In this document: positions 29,001 to 35,168 of the stretch, in pieces
Layout: each line of letters opens with the position of its first letter
Numbering within the stretch: position 1 is the first letter of the stretch
Origin: UBA952 sp044361535
Lineage (GTDB): Bacteria; Bacteroidota; Bacteroidia; Flavobacteriales_D; Crocinitomicaceae
Length of the DNA stretch: 64,000 nt
Direction: 5' to 3'
Assembly (NCBI GenBank): GCA_044361535.1
Contig: JBIKIQ010000011.1
Coordinates: 1 to 64,000, forward strand
Translations under genes and position numbers: made by a program
The notes under the pieces: generated by a model
The model's database searches: none
The model's input: the letters and a program-made list of their open reading frames with translations, nothing else
Told to the model about the DNA's origin: nothing

Positions 29001-29469
29001 CTCTCATTTCGATGTTGAGAAATCAAGAGATGGTGAAAACTGGCAGTTGTTAACAACAGTACCTTCAGCTGGAACGTCAAATGAATTGATTACGTATCAA
29101 ACAGTTGATCAAAATGGAACAAATGGAAATAACTACTACCGTTTACGTCAAGTTGACAATGATGGTCAAGAGAAAGTATATGATCCAATCAATGTTTCAT
29201 GTGCTGAGGTTGCTCCAGGATATTTCTCTAGCTTCCCGAATCCTTCTGGTACATCGTTCCAAGTGATTGTAAACAATAAGGAGTTAATCGGAGTTTGCAC
29301 TTTGAACATGGTTGACGCAACTGGTAAAGTGATCGAGCAAAGAGAAATTGAAGTGAAAGATGGAATCAATATGTTTGTTATCAACCAAGAATTGACTCCA
29401 GGAATTTATTTCTTGAACATCACAAATGGTTCGAAATCAACATCTGTGTTGAGACACGCGATCAAATAA
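20086..29469 (+). CDS. Giant (3127-residue) modular secreted protein with T9SS type A sorting domain
   Basis: The signal peptide core is unusually far in (about residues 95-107, cleavage near SSWGQ), preceded by a ~90-residue leader of which residues ~55-86 are encoded by hairpin repeats. Starts at 20086, 20089 or 20206 are possible. Domains in order: a jelly-roll-like part (~160-390), a GEVED domain ending EAEDYTINV (~490-625), a fibronectin III-like domain (~630-730), Ig-like 'YWYTVPTGGT' modules (~1040-1740), a lectin-like segment (~1789-1990), four tandem Ig-like repeats (~2119-2460), a beta-helix-like part with NLSNGSISLNGDLINNGTI (~2580-2740), and a sorting region from ~2944 (PNPSGTSFQV, TPGIYFLNITNG). 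Probably a surface adhesin or structural protein; the role is inferred from architecture only. A terminator follows. Confidence 0.85.
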   Translation: MMKNLFNSSTNVNRQSGKSYSSDLHSENNSILFSPQIITTMEKSYNLSGSSSPSRTEPVEVRTEQCLNLSKGVEVRTDRTQSLSKGSSPSFFKSFALALAMFVVGIGSSWGQCTNTFATMLPATVQNPGATITTNTGKYFAVNVTSGTVYKITSSLGGSAFNIRMGSATGAVIWTGVSGSCFTAPSTGVAYVHHSTSACATTTNTTARTITFVTQACTSTFSSTWTENFDALGATSTATGNALLPCGWSKTHGEWATSNAAHNTYNDPRSASYYLTNVYTATNETVFTRGFDLTAGVTYTFEFYYAGDGFTGWTGDVIYNTQQAVADATVLGASFVSSATTTTANSYTLVSRTFTPSTNGRYFFGVRINANGTPWYLGFDDFSLSAVVPCSGTPAPGNTISSSATVAPGGTVNLSLQTATSGTGVTYQWQSAPTSTGTWTNFGTSSATQTSPAINANTWFRCRVTCGANTGVSNPVQVTLAACTPTATSDDATGITFVGFNTISNASVGTPAYTNNTGISTSIFQNTAYPLTVRVNTAGAWTVNVLAWIDWNQNLTFEAGEQYNLGSANNVTDANTTASPFSITVPGTALLGNTIMRVRATYNVAPTACGDQAYSEAEDYTINVQAIPLATCPTLTSPANAATGVSLTPTLTWTAGANTSSYDVYLSTNQTDVNNQAAIARVSTSQAGTSYTSSALTPSTTYYWRIVPKNSFGTAATGCTTQSFTTTAPTPTISQSGTLSAFSACQNVASAQQSFSVSGLYLSGNLVVTAPTGFSVSTTSGSGWASSVSLTPAGGTVSSTLIYVRMNALASNPTAANVVCSSTSASSVNVAVSGSVIAAPTVNAGSDFNLCSGQNIVMNASTNATGPTLSATANSGTVTLSGNDDTNPTATYTFSGLPAGALITGITVNISSAGGFNCPSWYSVTTRLNGVQQGVAGCATNTTYTNLNGQAANGLVVAVRGQDNDLVADFMTITYTVSLNYTYVGDPTYAWSPATGLSASNVLNPTCSTSSTQTYTLTVTGGNGCSASDQVVATVAGGSVPSAPTASVSGASTVNVGGTAILTSTAGANTVWYTTATGGTSVGSGSPFTTPAQCASGSVTYYAEENNGTCTSNSRGAVSFTVRPMLVSNPANALICQSGGSVTLSTQLTGATGISWSPNTNLSTTSGPSTVASPTTTTVYTMTATVAGCGAVSGTQTVGVIDAVAFTPTSTPASVCAGNTAALASNLASAGFTYSTMPFAPSTAVSPTILCNACGLDDGGWNNVPIPFTYNFFGNNYTSVNVGSNGVLQFGSSAGLGQFTYNSGNFPNVAYPPNVIAAAAVDLWLTSGIVRYFTDGIAPTRKFVIEYSAAAGYSGGSNTVQIKLCETTGIVEIHVTNASAFGGSANKVVGLQDLTQTIGATAYSNTATITNTAWKFVPGANYTFQWATAGADIPSATATTYTTPVLNAPGTVTYNVAATNPNTQCTTTQSVNITVNALPAAPISAGDVTACNTAANQNLVVSVGGGETADWYAATTGGTVLTTPSNGTGTLSYSVPATSSVTYYAGSRNTTTGCASASRTAVSFTANTSPSAPTASGATYCQGATPSALSASAPVGSNTQNWYTVSTGGTPLAGAPTPSTSTAGSTTYYVGEASGSNGCESNRTAVTVTVNATPAAPTASNPSAYCQNDAATALSATSDGSSTLYWYTVPTGGTGSTTAITPSTASSGLVDYYVSQMSASNCESSRATISVTVNPSITPSVASGASSTSACGGNAITFTATPTNGGTPTYQWYLNGNPVGSNSATYTTNQASDNAGNYSGTWNNGSNQGSGMAAWSFNVGANSGQFIGNPSNDGNGTAGIGSTAHGIYASGGGYINTTRGFTTPMQIGDELRFYWVFNWDANGGNKGFDLRSGGSTIFNVNNGGSAAITVTGGATADGAYGTTPMYVQVTRTSASQYTFSMTRRSDGSTYTTTFNNASAIDGVSFYIGGQNDGSGQRNLYFNGLEMRAPQANDQIYVAMTPSSQACLTSTSAVNSSTIALTSTASTPTVAIQSSASSAVCTGVPVTFSVNTSANMGSAPSYQWKLNGTNISGANSPTYASSALSNNDQISLEMTSSLSPACLTVAAAQSSAIATAVNSSTSITTQPAASSACASSSTNFTVVGAGQGTLTYQWKKNGVNITGNATATTSTLTLSGVSATDVADYTVVVTGGCGNTTSNVAAFALNPATLVTTQPTAVPQCTGTNATFTVAGTGHNALSYQWRFNGTAISGATNDSYTATNITSANAGQYSVVVTGGCGAATSSNAQLTVQPATNIATQPTASTICQNNTANFSVSATGQGSLSYQWKLDGNAIGGATSSTLAVSNAQLVNAGSYTVDVTGACGITASNGAVLTVNPATTISTQPVGTAGCEGQNTTFTVVAAGTGTLSYQWKYGSTNVGTNSASFNIPSTSSANDGNYSVVVSGGCGNTTSSTVALNVYESPATPAVISTADLTDATLCGKNEVTLAASTPGAESTGEWSVVGNWGIAASDATNPNTTFIANNAALGGSPKQLVWSHVRANASGNSCYSSDTITVDFKQPSITPIAGVIQNGDVVWGGLSSADWSTSDNWYQYQSGALMRMTQGQPTSATKVYTLSNSVGGTCISSVNSVTAAASGLAANIYVGTGAALNLSNGSISLNGDLINNGTITPGTGTVTFNGSAAQKITGSGTVANLNNVIVNKTGGTLTLEQPTKVAGTLTMTQGDIITDDVNILEVGTSASSVGAVSWAAGTVRGPMKRWFAAATNSNQATGIFPVGANIPGKGVINRYAQVNFTSAPGVGGYVIAEYKTGTPSTGYIGLPITYNTNQYIQNFEEEGYWDITPYNASGTPYAALNTAPYTLKLRMNNPSTLQPGVPPSGSNGNALADISKIRIITSKGPSHNTWVLAGTQGAGHSVLASGDYLLEETGVTGFSFFNGGGNDNNPLPVELVSFSGLCEEGMINLTWQTASEFNSSHFDVEKSRDGENWQLLTTVPSAGTSNELITYQTVDQNGTNGNNYYRLRQVDNDGQEKVYDPINVSCAEVAPGYFSSFPNPSGTSFQVIVNNKELIGVCTLNMVDATGKVIEQREIEVKDGINMFVINQELTPGIYFLNITNGSKSTSVLRHAIK
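20249..20345. repeat. Hairpin repeats translated inside the giant gene
   Basis: One intact element has arms GAACT (20249-20253) and AGTTC (20265-20269) around GAGCCTGTCGA. A nested, degenerate copy follows (CCT, GAATCTATCGA, AGG at 20283-20299), within a second GAACT/AGTTC pair (20270-20274 and 20307-20311). A further core variant, GAGCCTGTCAA, lies near 20328. The reading frame stays open and yields TEPVEVRTEQ and LSKG-type peptides. Confidence 0.85.
25450..26055 (+). other. Lectin-like segment apparently inserted in an Ig-like module
   Basis: The upstream part ends in TPTYQWYLNGNPVGSNSATYT, and the downstream part resumes with NDQIYVAMTPSSQACL. Joined, they would resemble the uninterrupted module at 26158-26440 (YQWKLNGTNISGANSPTYA then NDQISLEMTSS). 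The ~200 residues between contain GDELRFYWVFNWDANGG and DGVSFYIGGQNDGSG, a beta-sandwich/lectin-like style. The domain type is inferred by eye. Confidence 0.5.
26442..27465 (+). repeat. Four tandem Ig-like repeats in the giant protein
   Basis: Modules begin near 26442, 26710, 26966 and 27221, a spacing of about 255-268 bases (85-89 residues). Each has TQP near the start, a cysteine ~8 residues on, then YQWK or YQWR, a G.YSVVV-type strand and a TGGCG-like second cysteine. Sequence divergence between copies is moderate. Confidence 0.8.
28915..29469 (+). repeat. C-terminal module copy 1 (near-identical to 33541-34098)
   Basis: This 555-base segment encodes the last ~184 residues of the giant protein. 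It is highly similar at nucleotide level to the end of the 1221-residue gene, with long identical runs in the last 250 bases. Confidence 0.9.
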
Positions 29470-29490
29470 GACTCTTAGATAGTTCTGATA

Positions 29491-29520
29491 AAACGGCTGG
29501 GTAATCCCAGCCGTTTTTTG
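29491..29520 (+). terminator. Intrinsic terminator after the giant gene
   Basis: A perfect 11-base stem AAACGGCTGGG / CCCAGCCGTTT (29491-29501 and 29506-29516) with loop TAAT, followed by T. A sister hairpin of similar sequence follows the paralogous gene. Confidence 0.93.
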
Positions 29521-29579
29521 TTTTATCAATTTCCATTGTTTCCGCAATGCATTCAAACTTTTTAATTCATCACACTCAT

Positions 29580-29698
29580 TAGCTAATTAGCTTGTCTGCT
29601 TATCGAGTTTATGTGCTCATCAAGCTTGTCTGCTTATCAAGTTTATGTGCTCATCGAGCTTATCTGCTTATCGAGCTTGTCTACTTATCGAGCTTGTC
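29580..29698. repeat. 17-base tandem array of seven half-elements
   Basis: Seven contiguous 17-base units begin at 29580, 29597, 29614, 29631, 29648, 29665 and 29682. The general form is TGCTYATCRAGYTTRTS: one arm plus most of the core of the hairpin repeat. Units 2-5 alternate between TGCTTATC... and TGCTCATC..., giving a 34-base higher period. The last unit is completed by GAGATAAG into a full hairpin. Confidence 0.85.
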
Positions 29699-29769
29699 GA
29701 GATAAGCCTTACATGCTGAGTACGTCGGGGTATGTCAGATCTTAGCTCATCGAGCCTGTCGAGATGAGC
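29684..29769. repeat. Hairpin repeats downstream of the tandem array
   Basis: Copy one has arms CTTATC (29684-29689) and GATAAG (29701-29706) around GAGCTTGTCGA. A degenerate copy spans 29712-29734 (CATGCT, GAGTACGTCGG, GGTATG). Copy three has arms GCTCATC (29745-29751) and GATGAGC (29763-29769) around GAGCCTGTCGA, nearly identical to the copy at 19466, including the following TTTTCAT. Confidence 0.85.
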
Positions 29770-30220
29770 TTTTCATCCCATCCCCATCTTCTCCATACCT
29801 TCTCAATTCTTTACTCAATAACTTAACTTAGTTTACCATTTCACATCCAATTTTCATTCATTTTTCAACCGTATTATAGATTATAGTTGCCCATTACCAG
29901 CAGATGCTATGTAAAAACACATGCCATATGTCCGAAGAAAAGTGTAGCATTGAATACAGGAATTCTACTAGAAATAGAAATAACTTGAAATTAATTTCTG
30001 AGCCAATTTTGGTTTTTAAAGGTTAGTTATTTCTTTTTTATAGCCTTTAAAAACTGTAGTTTATAATACGAGAATTATTTTTATATTACTGATTAATAAG
30101 GTTTTAATTAGGTAATAAGCGAATGAAAAACCATTTTATGAAGAGGAAAATTTAATCTGCTTGATGAGAAAAATGGTTTGTTAATTTTAGCAAAACCTTT
30201 TTTTAAAGAAACAAAACTAT

Positions 30221-30251
30221 TTTGAAGTTCGTTACGTATGATATAACTTTG
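30221..30251 (+). promoter_or_regulatory. Promoter of the 1221-residue secreted-protein gene
   Basis: TTTG (30221-30224), a 19-base gap, then TAACTTTG (30244-30251) fit the full Bacteroidota consensus TTTG-N19-TAnnTTTG. Transcription would start near 30257, leaving a leader of about 175 bases before the ATG. Confidence 0.75.
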
Positions 30252-30432
30252 CCGGGCTATTGTACAATTAAAGATAACTTTCCTAAACCAGAAGTGATTT
30301 TAATTTATGACCTTAGCATGCTTGAAAGCTAACTATAACAAAACCAAACTAAACAACTGTGAACTAACGCAATTTTTAATTTTTATTACGACAATTTAAC
30401 TTTTTTAAACTTTACATTTTTATTTAACTTTC

Positions 30433-33400
30433 ATGAAAACCAATTTAATTCTTCAGAGAAGTCTATTCTTCTCAATAAGCCACCTTACCACCAATTTTAA
30501 TCAGTTATCGAATCGTTCAATTTCCTTAGTTAGGAAATCAGCTTTTCTTGTTTGTATTGGTTTGTTGGGCTTCAATTCTTGGGAGCAAAGTATTTTTACA
30601 AATCCGATTACAGGAACCAATCCAAACACCTCAAATCCATATACTTCGGGACAAACCGTTGCTTCTGGTATAACTGTATCAGGTATAGGCAGAGGAAGTG
30701 GGATAAGTGGTGTAGATGCAAACAATCGATACAACGCGAACGGATGGGGTTCTAGTTTTAATAATAACGATTATTTTGAATGGGTTATAACTCCGGGATG
30801 CATGGAAATTGACTTTATCAGTTTTGTATATACATCAGAACGCAGTCACAGTTCAGTTAGTAATTTCTCATTTCGTTCGAGTCTAGATAATTTCAGCAGT
30901 AACATTGGGTCTCCTGATTTTGACGGTACAACTATTAGCTTGTCTGCAAGTACTTTTCAAAATATAACTTCTCCTATTACTTTTCGATTTTATACTTGGG
31001 GGAGTAACGCAACAAGAACATTTTCAATAAATGATTTTACTTTTAACGGTATTGTTACTGCCTCTGCTATTTCTAATCCTACAGCAACCGCAAGCCAAAC
31101 CTTCTGTCAAGGATCAACCGTTGCTAATTTGTCAGCAACAGGAACAGCCTTAAAATGGTATTCTACATCTTTTGGAGGCAGCGCCTTATCCGCTAGTACA
31201 ACTTTAAGTTCGGGATCTTATTTCGTTTCTCAAACAATCGGAGGTTGTGAAAGTAATCAAACATTAACTGCAGGTGTAACAACTTTTGGTTCAGGTAATA
31301 CTGCTACCACTAACAGAGGGTTGGTTTTTAATCTAACAAACGACATTGTTTTGCAATCATTCAAAGTGAATAGCAGCGGAGCTGGTACAATAACAGTAAC
31401 ATTAACAAATACAGGAAGTAATACTTCTTTTTCAAAAACGACAACAGTTAGCCTTGTGTCAGGGTCAAATACAATCAATGTTGAAACATGGGGGGTAATT
31501 CCCGTAGGAACAGGTTATAGATTGCTTTTGTCGAGCAATACGAATGGATTAGATTTATCTCGAACTGAATCATTTACTTTTCCCTTGACTTTTCCCTTCG
31601 GCAGTATTACTGGAAACGTTGATAACAATGGCAGCGACAGATACAACTTCTTTTATGACTGGAAAATTGTGACACCTAGACCTCAAGTTGCAGTAACGGT
31701 TACTCCAAATAATACAGTTGTTGCAGCATCGTCTACTCCTACATTATGTATCAATTCAGCATTAACAAATATTACGCATTCTACAACTGGAGCAACAGGG
31801 ATAGGAACAGCAATAGGATTACCAGCTGGTGTAACGGCATCTTGGGCTTCAAATACAATTACCATTAGTGGAACTCCAACAGCCTCAGGTACATTCAACT
31901 ATACCATTCCACTCACAGGTGGTTGTAGTTCTGTGAATGCTACTGGGACAATTACAGTTAACCAACCCGCTACATCAATCACAATTGATGGTACAACAAT
32001 TGGAAATGGAGATTACTTATGGAATGGAAACATTAATTCAAACGGAAATGTATCAGGAAACTGGTATGTCCTGAATAATGGAATTTATTCGGTTCCAAAT
32101 CAAGCACCTCAAGAAAATCATGAAGTTTTTGTGGTTAGTCCCTCCCAAGCTGTTTCTTGCGTTTCAAGTGATTTAACAATTCCAAATGCAGGAAATTTCA
32201 GGTCTGACAATATTCATATTGGTCAAGATGCAAATCTTACTTTAGGAAATAATGCATCACTTAATGTTCGAGGAAATTTTGTAAATAATGGTAATGTTAA
32301 TACTGGAAATGGTTTAGTGAACTTTACTGGAAATTCGGCAGTGCAAATTATTCGCGGAACGGGAGCTTTGAATTTTTCAAATGTCAAAATTGATAAGTCT
32401 GCTGGAAAAGTAAGTTTGAATAATGATATTAGTATTTCTGGAACCTTAGAATTTCAACAAGGAAACTTAGACTTGAATGGTAAAACGTTGAATTATTCAG
32501 GAGGATATGGAATTACAACAACCAATGGTGGTTTAATTGGAGATGCAGTGCAATCAAAATTAAATTTAACAACCTCCTCGCAGATTACGGATGGTCTTTT
32601 TCATAATGGTGAGATATATGATTTAACGATTGCTACTAATGCCTCAGTATCGTCATCTGGTAGTTATATCATTTCAAATAGTTTGATCGTCGGAAATGGT
32701 GCAACGTTTACAAAAGAAGATGGTTATACTATTATCTTTAAAGGTGATGTTGTTAACAATGGTTCTATTATTGATGGAACATCTGGGATTTTTGGTGGCT
32801 CAATCGTATTTAATAACACAGTGAATCAAACAATTAGTGGTCAACCAGTTTCTATTGCCAATCTAGAAGTGGTAAAGGCATCAGGAAAGTTAATTGTTTC
32901 AACGCCGATTACAGTTACGGGAAAATTAGAAATGAACGGAAATATTGATAATCCTTCTTCATTGATTACTCTAGGTAACTCCTCTGAACCTGGTTCACTT
33001 GTCTATACATCTGGTACAATTACTGGTGCTTTGAGACGTTATTTTCCTGCAACACCTGGTTCTAGTACGTATTTCCCTGTAGGTAACGCTTCAAATACTC
33101 GAGGAGCAACGATTGCCTTTACAAGTTCACCAGGCGCAAATCAATATTTGACGGTTAAATACCAAGGAGGAGCTGCGGGAGGTACTGCGCCATTGTATAC
33201 AGGTTTGCCGCTCACAACAGGAGATGGAGTTTTGATTCAGAATTTTGATGAGGAAGGTTATTGGGAAATTAACCCTACTGCAAATGATTATGCTCAATCA
33301 ATCAACACTACGCCATATACGATTACGTTGCAAATGAAAAACCTTTCCAACGTTAATGATCGCTCAACCGTTCGAGTTATCAAAGCTGCTGGTTCAAATA

Positions 33401-34098
33401 ACCCATCACAACATCACGGTGCTTGGACGGCCTTAACATTTGATGCGAATGCAGTATCAGGAAACTCAAACTCTGACTTTACTGTAACAGGTACTTCGAC
33501 AGGATTTAGTTGGTTTGGAGCAGGAAGTGGAAATAACAACCCATTACCTGTTGAATTAGTATCTTTCTCTGGACTTTGCGAAGAAGGTGTTGTTAATTTG
33601 ACATGGCAAACAGCTTCAGAATTCAATAGCTCTCATTTCGACGTAGAGAAATCAAGAGACGGTGAAAACTGGCAGTTATTGTCTACAGTTCCTTCTGCTG
33701 GAACATCAAATGAGTTGATTACCTACCAATCTTTTGATAAAAATGGAACAAATGGAAATAACTACTATCGTTTACGTCAGGTAGATATTGACGGAACAGA
33801 AAAAGTTTACGATCCAATCAATGTTTCATGTACTGAGGAAACACCAGGTTATTTTTCAAGCTTTCCAAATCCTTCTGGTACATCTTTCCAAGTTGTTGTA
33901 AACAACAAGGAGTTAATCGGAGTTTGCACTTTGAACATGGTTGACGCAACAGGAAAAGTGATCGAGCAACGAGAAATTGAAGTGAAAGATGGAATCAATA
34001 TGTTTGTCATCAACCAAGAATTGACTCCTGGAATTTATTTCATGAACATCACAAATGGTTCGAAATCAACATCCATGTTGAGACATGCAATCAAATAA
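30433..34098 (+). CDS. Large secreted protein (1221 residues) with T9SS type A sorting domain, paralogue of the giant
   Basis: The signal peptide core lies at residues ~35-50 (SAFLVCIGLLGFNSW) after a 34-residue leader, again longer than usual. The first ~200 residues are a beta-sandwich of unknown type. An Ig-like module follows (CQGSTVANLSATG, LKWYSTSFGGS). Residues ~520-850 form a beta-helix-like region rich in N/G (NNASLNVRGNFVNNG, SVSSSGSYIISNS), parallel to the giant's 2580-2740. From ~1037 the sorting module is almost identical to that of the giant (PNPSGTSFQV, TPGIYFMNITNG). It probably functions as a surface adhesin or matrix protein (inference). It has its own promoter and terminator. 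Confidence 0.85.
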   Translation: MKTNLILQRSLFFSISHLTTNFNQLSNRSISLVRKSAFLVCIGLLGFNSWEQSIFTNPITGTNPNTSNPYTSGQTVASGITVSGIGRGSGISGVDANNRYNANGWGSSFNNNDYFEWVITPGCMEIDFISFVYTSERSHSSVSNFSFRSSLDNFSSNIGSPDFDGTTISLSASTFQNITSPITFRFYTWGSNATRTFSINDFTFNGIVTASAISNPTATASQTFCQGSTVANLSATGTALKWYSTSFGGSALSASTTLSSGSYFVSQTIGGCESNQTLTAGVTTFGSGNTATTNRGLVFNLTNDIVLQSFKVNSSGAGTITVTLTNTGSNTSFSKTTTVSLVSGSNTINVETWGVIPVGTGYRLLLSSNTNGLDLSRTESFTFPLTFPFGSITGNVDNNGSDRYNFFYDWKIVTPRPQVAVTVTPNNTVVAASSTPTLCINSALTNITHSTTGATGIGTAIGLPAGVTASWASNTITISGTPTASGTFNYTIPLTGGCSSVNATGTITVNQPATSITIDGTTIGNGDYLWNGNINSNGNVSGNWYVLNNGIYSVPNQAPQENHEVFVVSPSQAVSCVSSDLTIPNAGNFRSDNIHIGQDANLTLGNNASLNVRGNFVNNGNVNTGNGLVNFTGNSAVQIIRGTGALNFSNVKIDKSAGKVSLNNDISISGTLEFQQGNLDLNGKTLNYSGGYGITTTNGGLIGDAVQSKLNLTTSSQITDGLFHNGEIYDLTIATNASVSSSGSYIISNSLIVGNGATFTKEDGYTIIFKGDVVNNGSIIDGTSGIFGGSIVFNNTVNQTISGQPVSIANLEVVKASGKLIVSTPITVTGKLEMNGNIDNPSSLITLGNSSEPGSLVYTSGTITGALRRYFPATPGSSTYFPVGNASNTRGATIAFTSSPGANQYLTVKYQGGAAGGTAPLYTGLPLTTGDGVLIQNFDEEGYWEINPTANDYAQSINTTPYTITLQMKNLSNVNDRSTVRVIKAAGSNNPSQHHGAWTALTFDANAVSGNSNSDFTVTGTSTGFSWFGAGSGNNNPLPVELVSFSGLCEEGVVNLTWQTASEFNSSHFDVEKSRDGENWQLLSTVPSAGTSNELITYQSFDKNGTNGNNYYRLRQVDIDGTEKVYDPINVSCTEETPGYFSSFPNPSGTSFQVVVNNKELIGVCTLNMVDATGKVIEQREIEVKDGINMFVINQELTPGIYFMNITNGSKSTSMLRHAIK
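33541..34098 (+). repeat. C-terminal module copy 2
   Basis: Counterpart of 28915-29469. The most similar part is from about 33870 to the stop, where only scattered third-position changes are seen. Confidence 0.9.
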
Positions 34099-34121
34099 AA
34101 TTTAGATTAATTTATACAAAG

Positions 34122-34150
34122 CGGCTGGGGAAACCTAGCCGTTTTTGTTT
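34122..34150 (+). terminator. Intrinsic terminator after the 1221-residue gene
   Basis: CGGCTGGG and CCTAGCCG pair with one G-T wobble around GAAA, followed by a T-rich run. It resembles the hairpin after the giant gene. Confidence 0.85.
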
Positions 34151-34201
34151 TGATACGTTTAAGTCTATTAATAGTAATCTGTTCAGTCAATGATGACCTA
34201 G

Positions 34202-35167
34202 TTACACTAACAAATTACAACCCCGTTGAATGCTCTTATCCATTCTGCCGGAAATAGTGAAATAATCACCAAAAGATCTCCCTAAATCATCCGTTGCGAT
34301 AAATGAACAGCTGTAAATATTGGCTAAATCAATAATAGATACTGCTCCCAGTTTTCCTTCCTGCTCAAATACAAAAGGATCGTAAACATCTCGGATGAGC
34401 ACTTTCATCCAAGGAGGGGTTTGAAAAATCCCATTTTCAATACTATAGGCTTGTGAAAGTAATTCGGTCATCCCATATTCAGAAGCAATTTTTGAAACAT
34501 GCAATCCTTTCATTAAGGTTTCATGAAGTTCTTCCTTAATCATTTCTTTACGGCGGCCTTTCATTCCTCCCGTTTCAATAATTTGTGCTTCAGAAAAATT
34601 TAAGTTGTGTTCTCCCAGGTCTAACAAAGCATAAGAAACACCAATGATAATACATTTCTTTCCAGATTGAATGGCTTTTTGGTAGCGTTTATGGATTTCA
34701 TTCGCATCGTTCAATACAAAGCCTGAAAGTAAAGAATTGGATTTTTGTATCAGGAAATTAATCATATACACCAAACTAGAATCCCCTTGTTCCAAATAAT
34801 TGGGCAAGAGTGCAAGAATTACTTGATCTTCCGGATTTCCAATAAAGTGACGCCAGCTTTTTTCAAAAGATTTTTCATAAAGGGTTAAGTCTGCTACAAA
34901 ATGTTGACTTCGTTCTGAATCAGTTGTTCCACTGCTTTTGAAAACCTTTGAAAACTCTTTTTGCTCGGAAATGATTTGATTCGATCGGAAAAACGATATT
35001 GGTAAAAATGGAATTTCTGCTATACATGTTGGCTGTGGAAAATTTAAAATTGACAGGTACTCTCTATAAATCTTACAGTTTTGACGTTGAAAGTTAAAAA
35101 CATCAATTGCTTTTTTTTCAAATTCATCTTCATTTGAAATAGTAAACAGAGTGTCGTTATCAATCAT
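34202..35167 (-). CDS. LuxE/PaaK-like acyl-protein synthetase family protein
   Basis: About 321 residues from the ATG of MIDNDTLFTIS; the frame continues 21 bases upstream into the preceding gene. It resembles the LuxE acyl-protein synthetase family (adenylate-forming enzymes that activate fatty acids): IPFLPISFFRSN, FKSSGTTDSERSQH (phosphate-binding SSGTT motif), SEYGMTELLSQAY and DDLGRSFGDYFTISGRMD are the adenylation signatures. There are no luciferase genes, so a role in acyl-group activation for lipid or surface metabolism is more likely. Its start is 1 base from the stop of the large cargo gene upstream, so the two are cotranscribed. Confidence 0.78.
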   Translation of the reverse strand: MIDNDTLFTISNEDEFEKKAIDVFNFQRQNCKIYREYLSILNFPQPTCIAEIPFLPISFFRSNQIISEQKEFSKVFKSSGTTDSERSQHFVADLTLYEKSFEKSWRHFIGNPEDQVILALLPNYLEQGDSSLVYMINFLIQKSNSLLSGFVLNDANEIHKRYQKAIQSGKKCIIIGVSYALLDLGEHNLNFSEAQIIETGGMKGRRKEMIKEELHETLMKGLHVSKIASEYGMTELLSQAYSIENGIFQTPPWMKVLIRDVYDPFVFEQEGKLGAVSIIDLANIYSCSFIATDDLGRSFGDYFTISGRMDKSIQRGCNLLV

Positions 35168-35168
35168 G

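Larger units (their letters stand above)
29470..30432. other. 963-base intergenic region between the two large secreted-protein genes
   Basis: Holds the terminator of the giant gene, a 17-base tandem array, two or three hairpin repeats (29684-29769), about 430 bases of AT-rich DNA in which I see nothing (29790-30220), a strong promoter match (30221-30251) and a ~175-base leader. No open reading frame of note. Confidence 0.8.

Noticed and set aside
29580..29698. Possible CRISPR array
   Set aside because: The 17-base units are directly adjacent with no unique spacers, and no cas genes are present.
34202..35167. A bioluminescence (lux) locus
   Set aside because: Only a LuxE-family protein is present; no luciferase or reductase genes are nearby.
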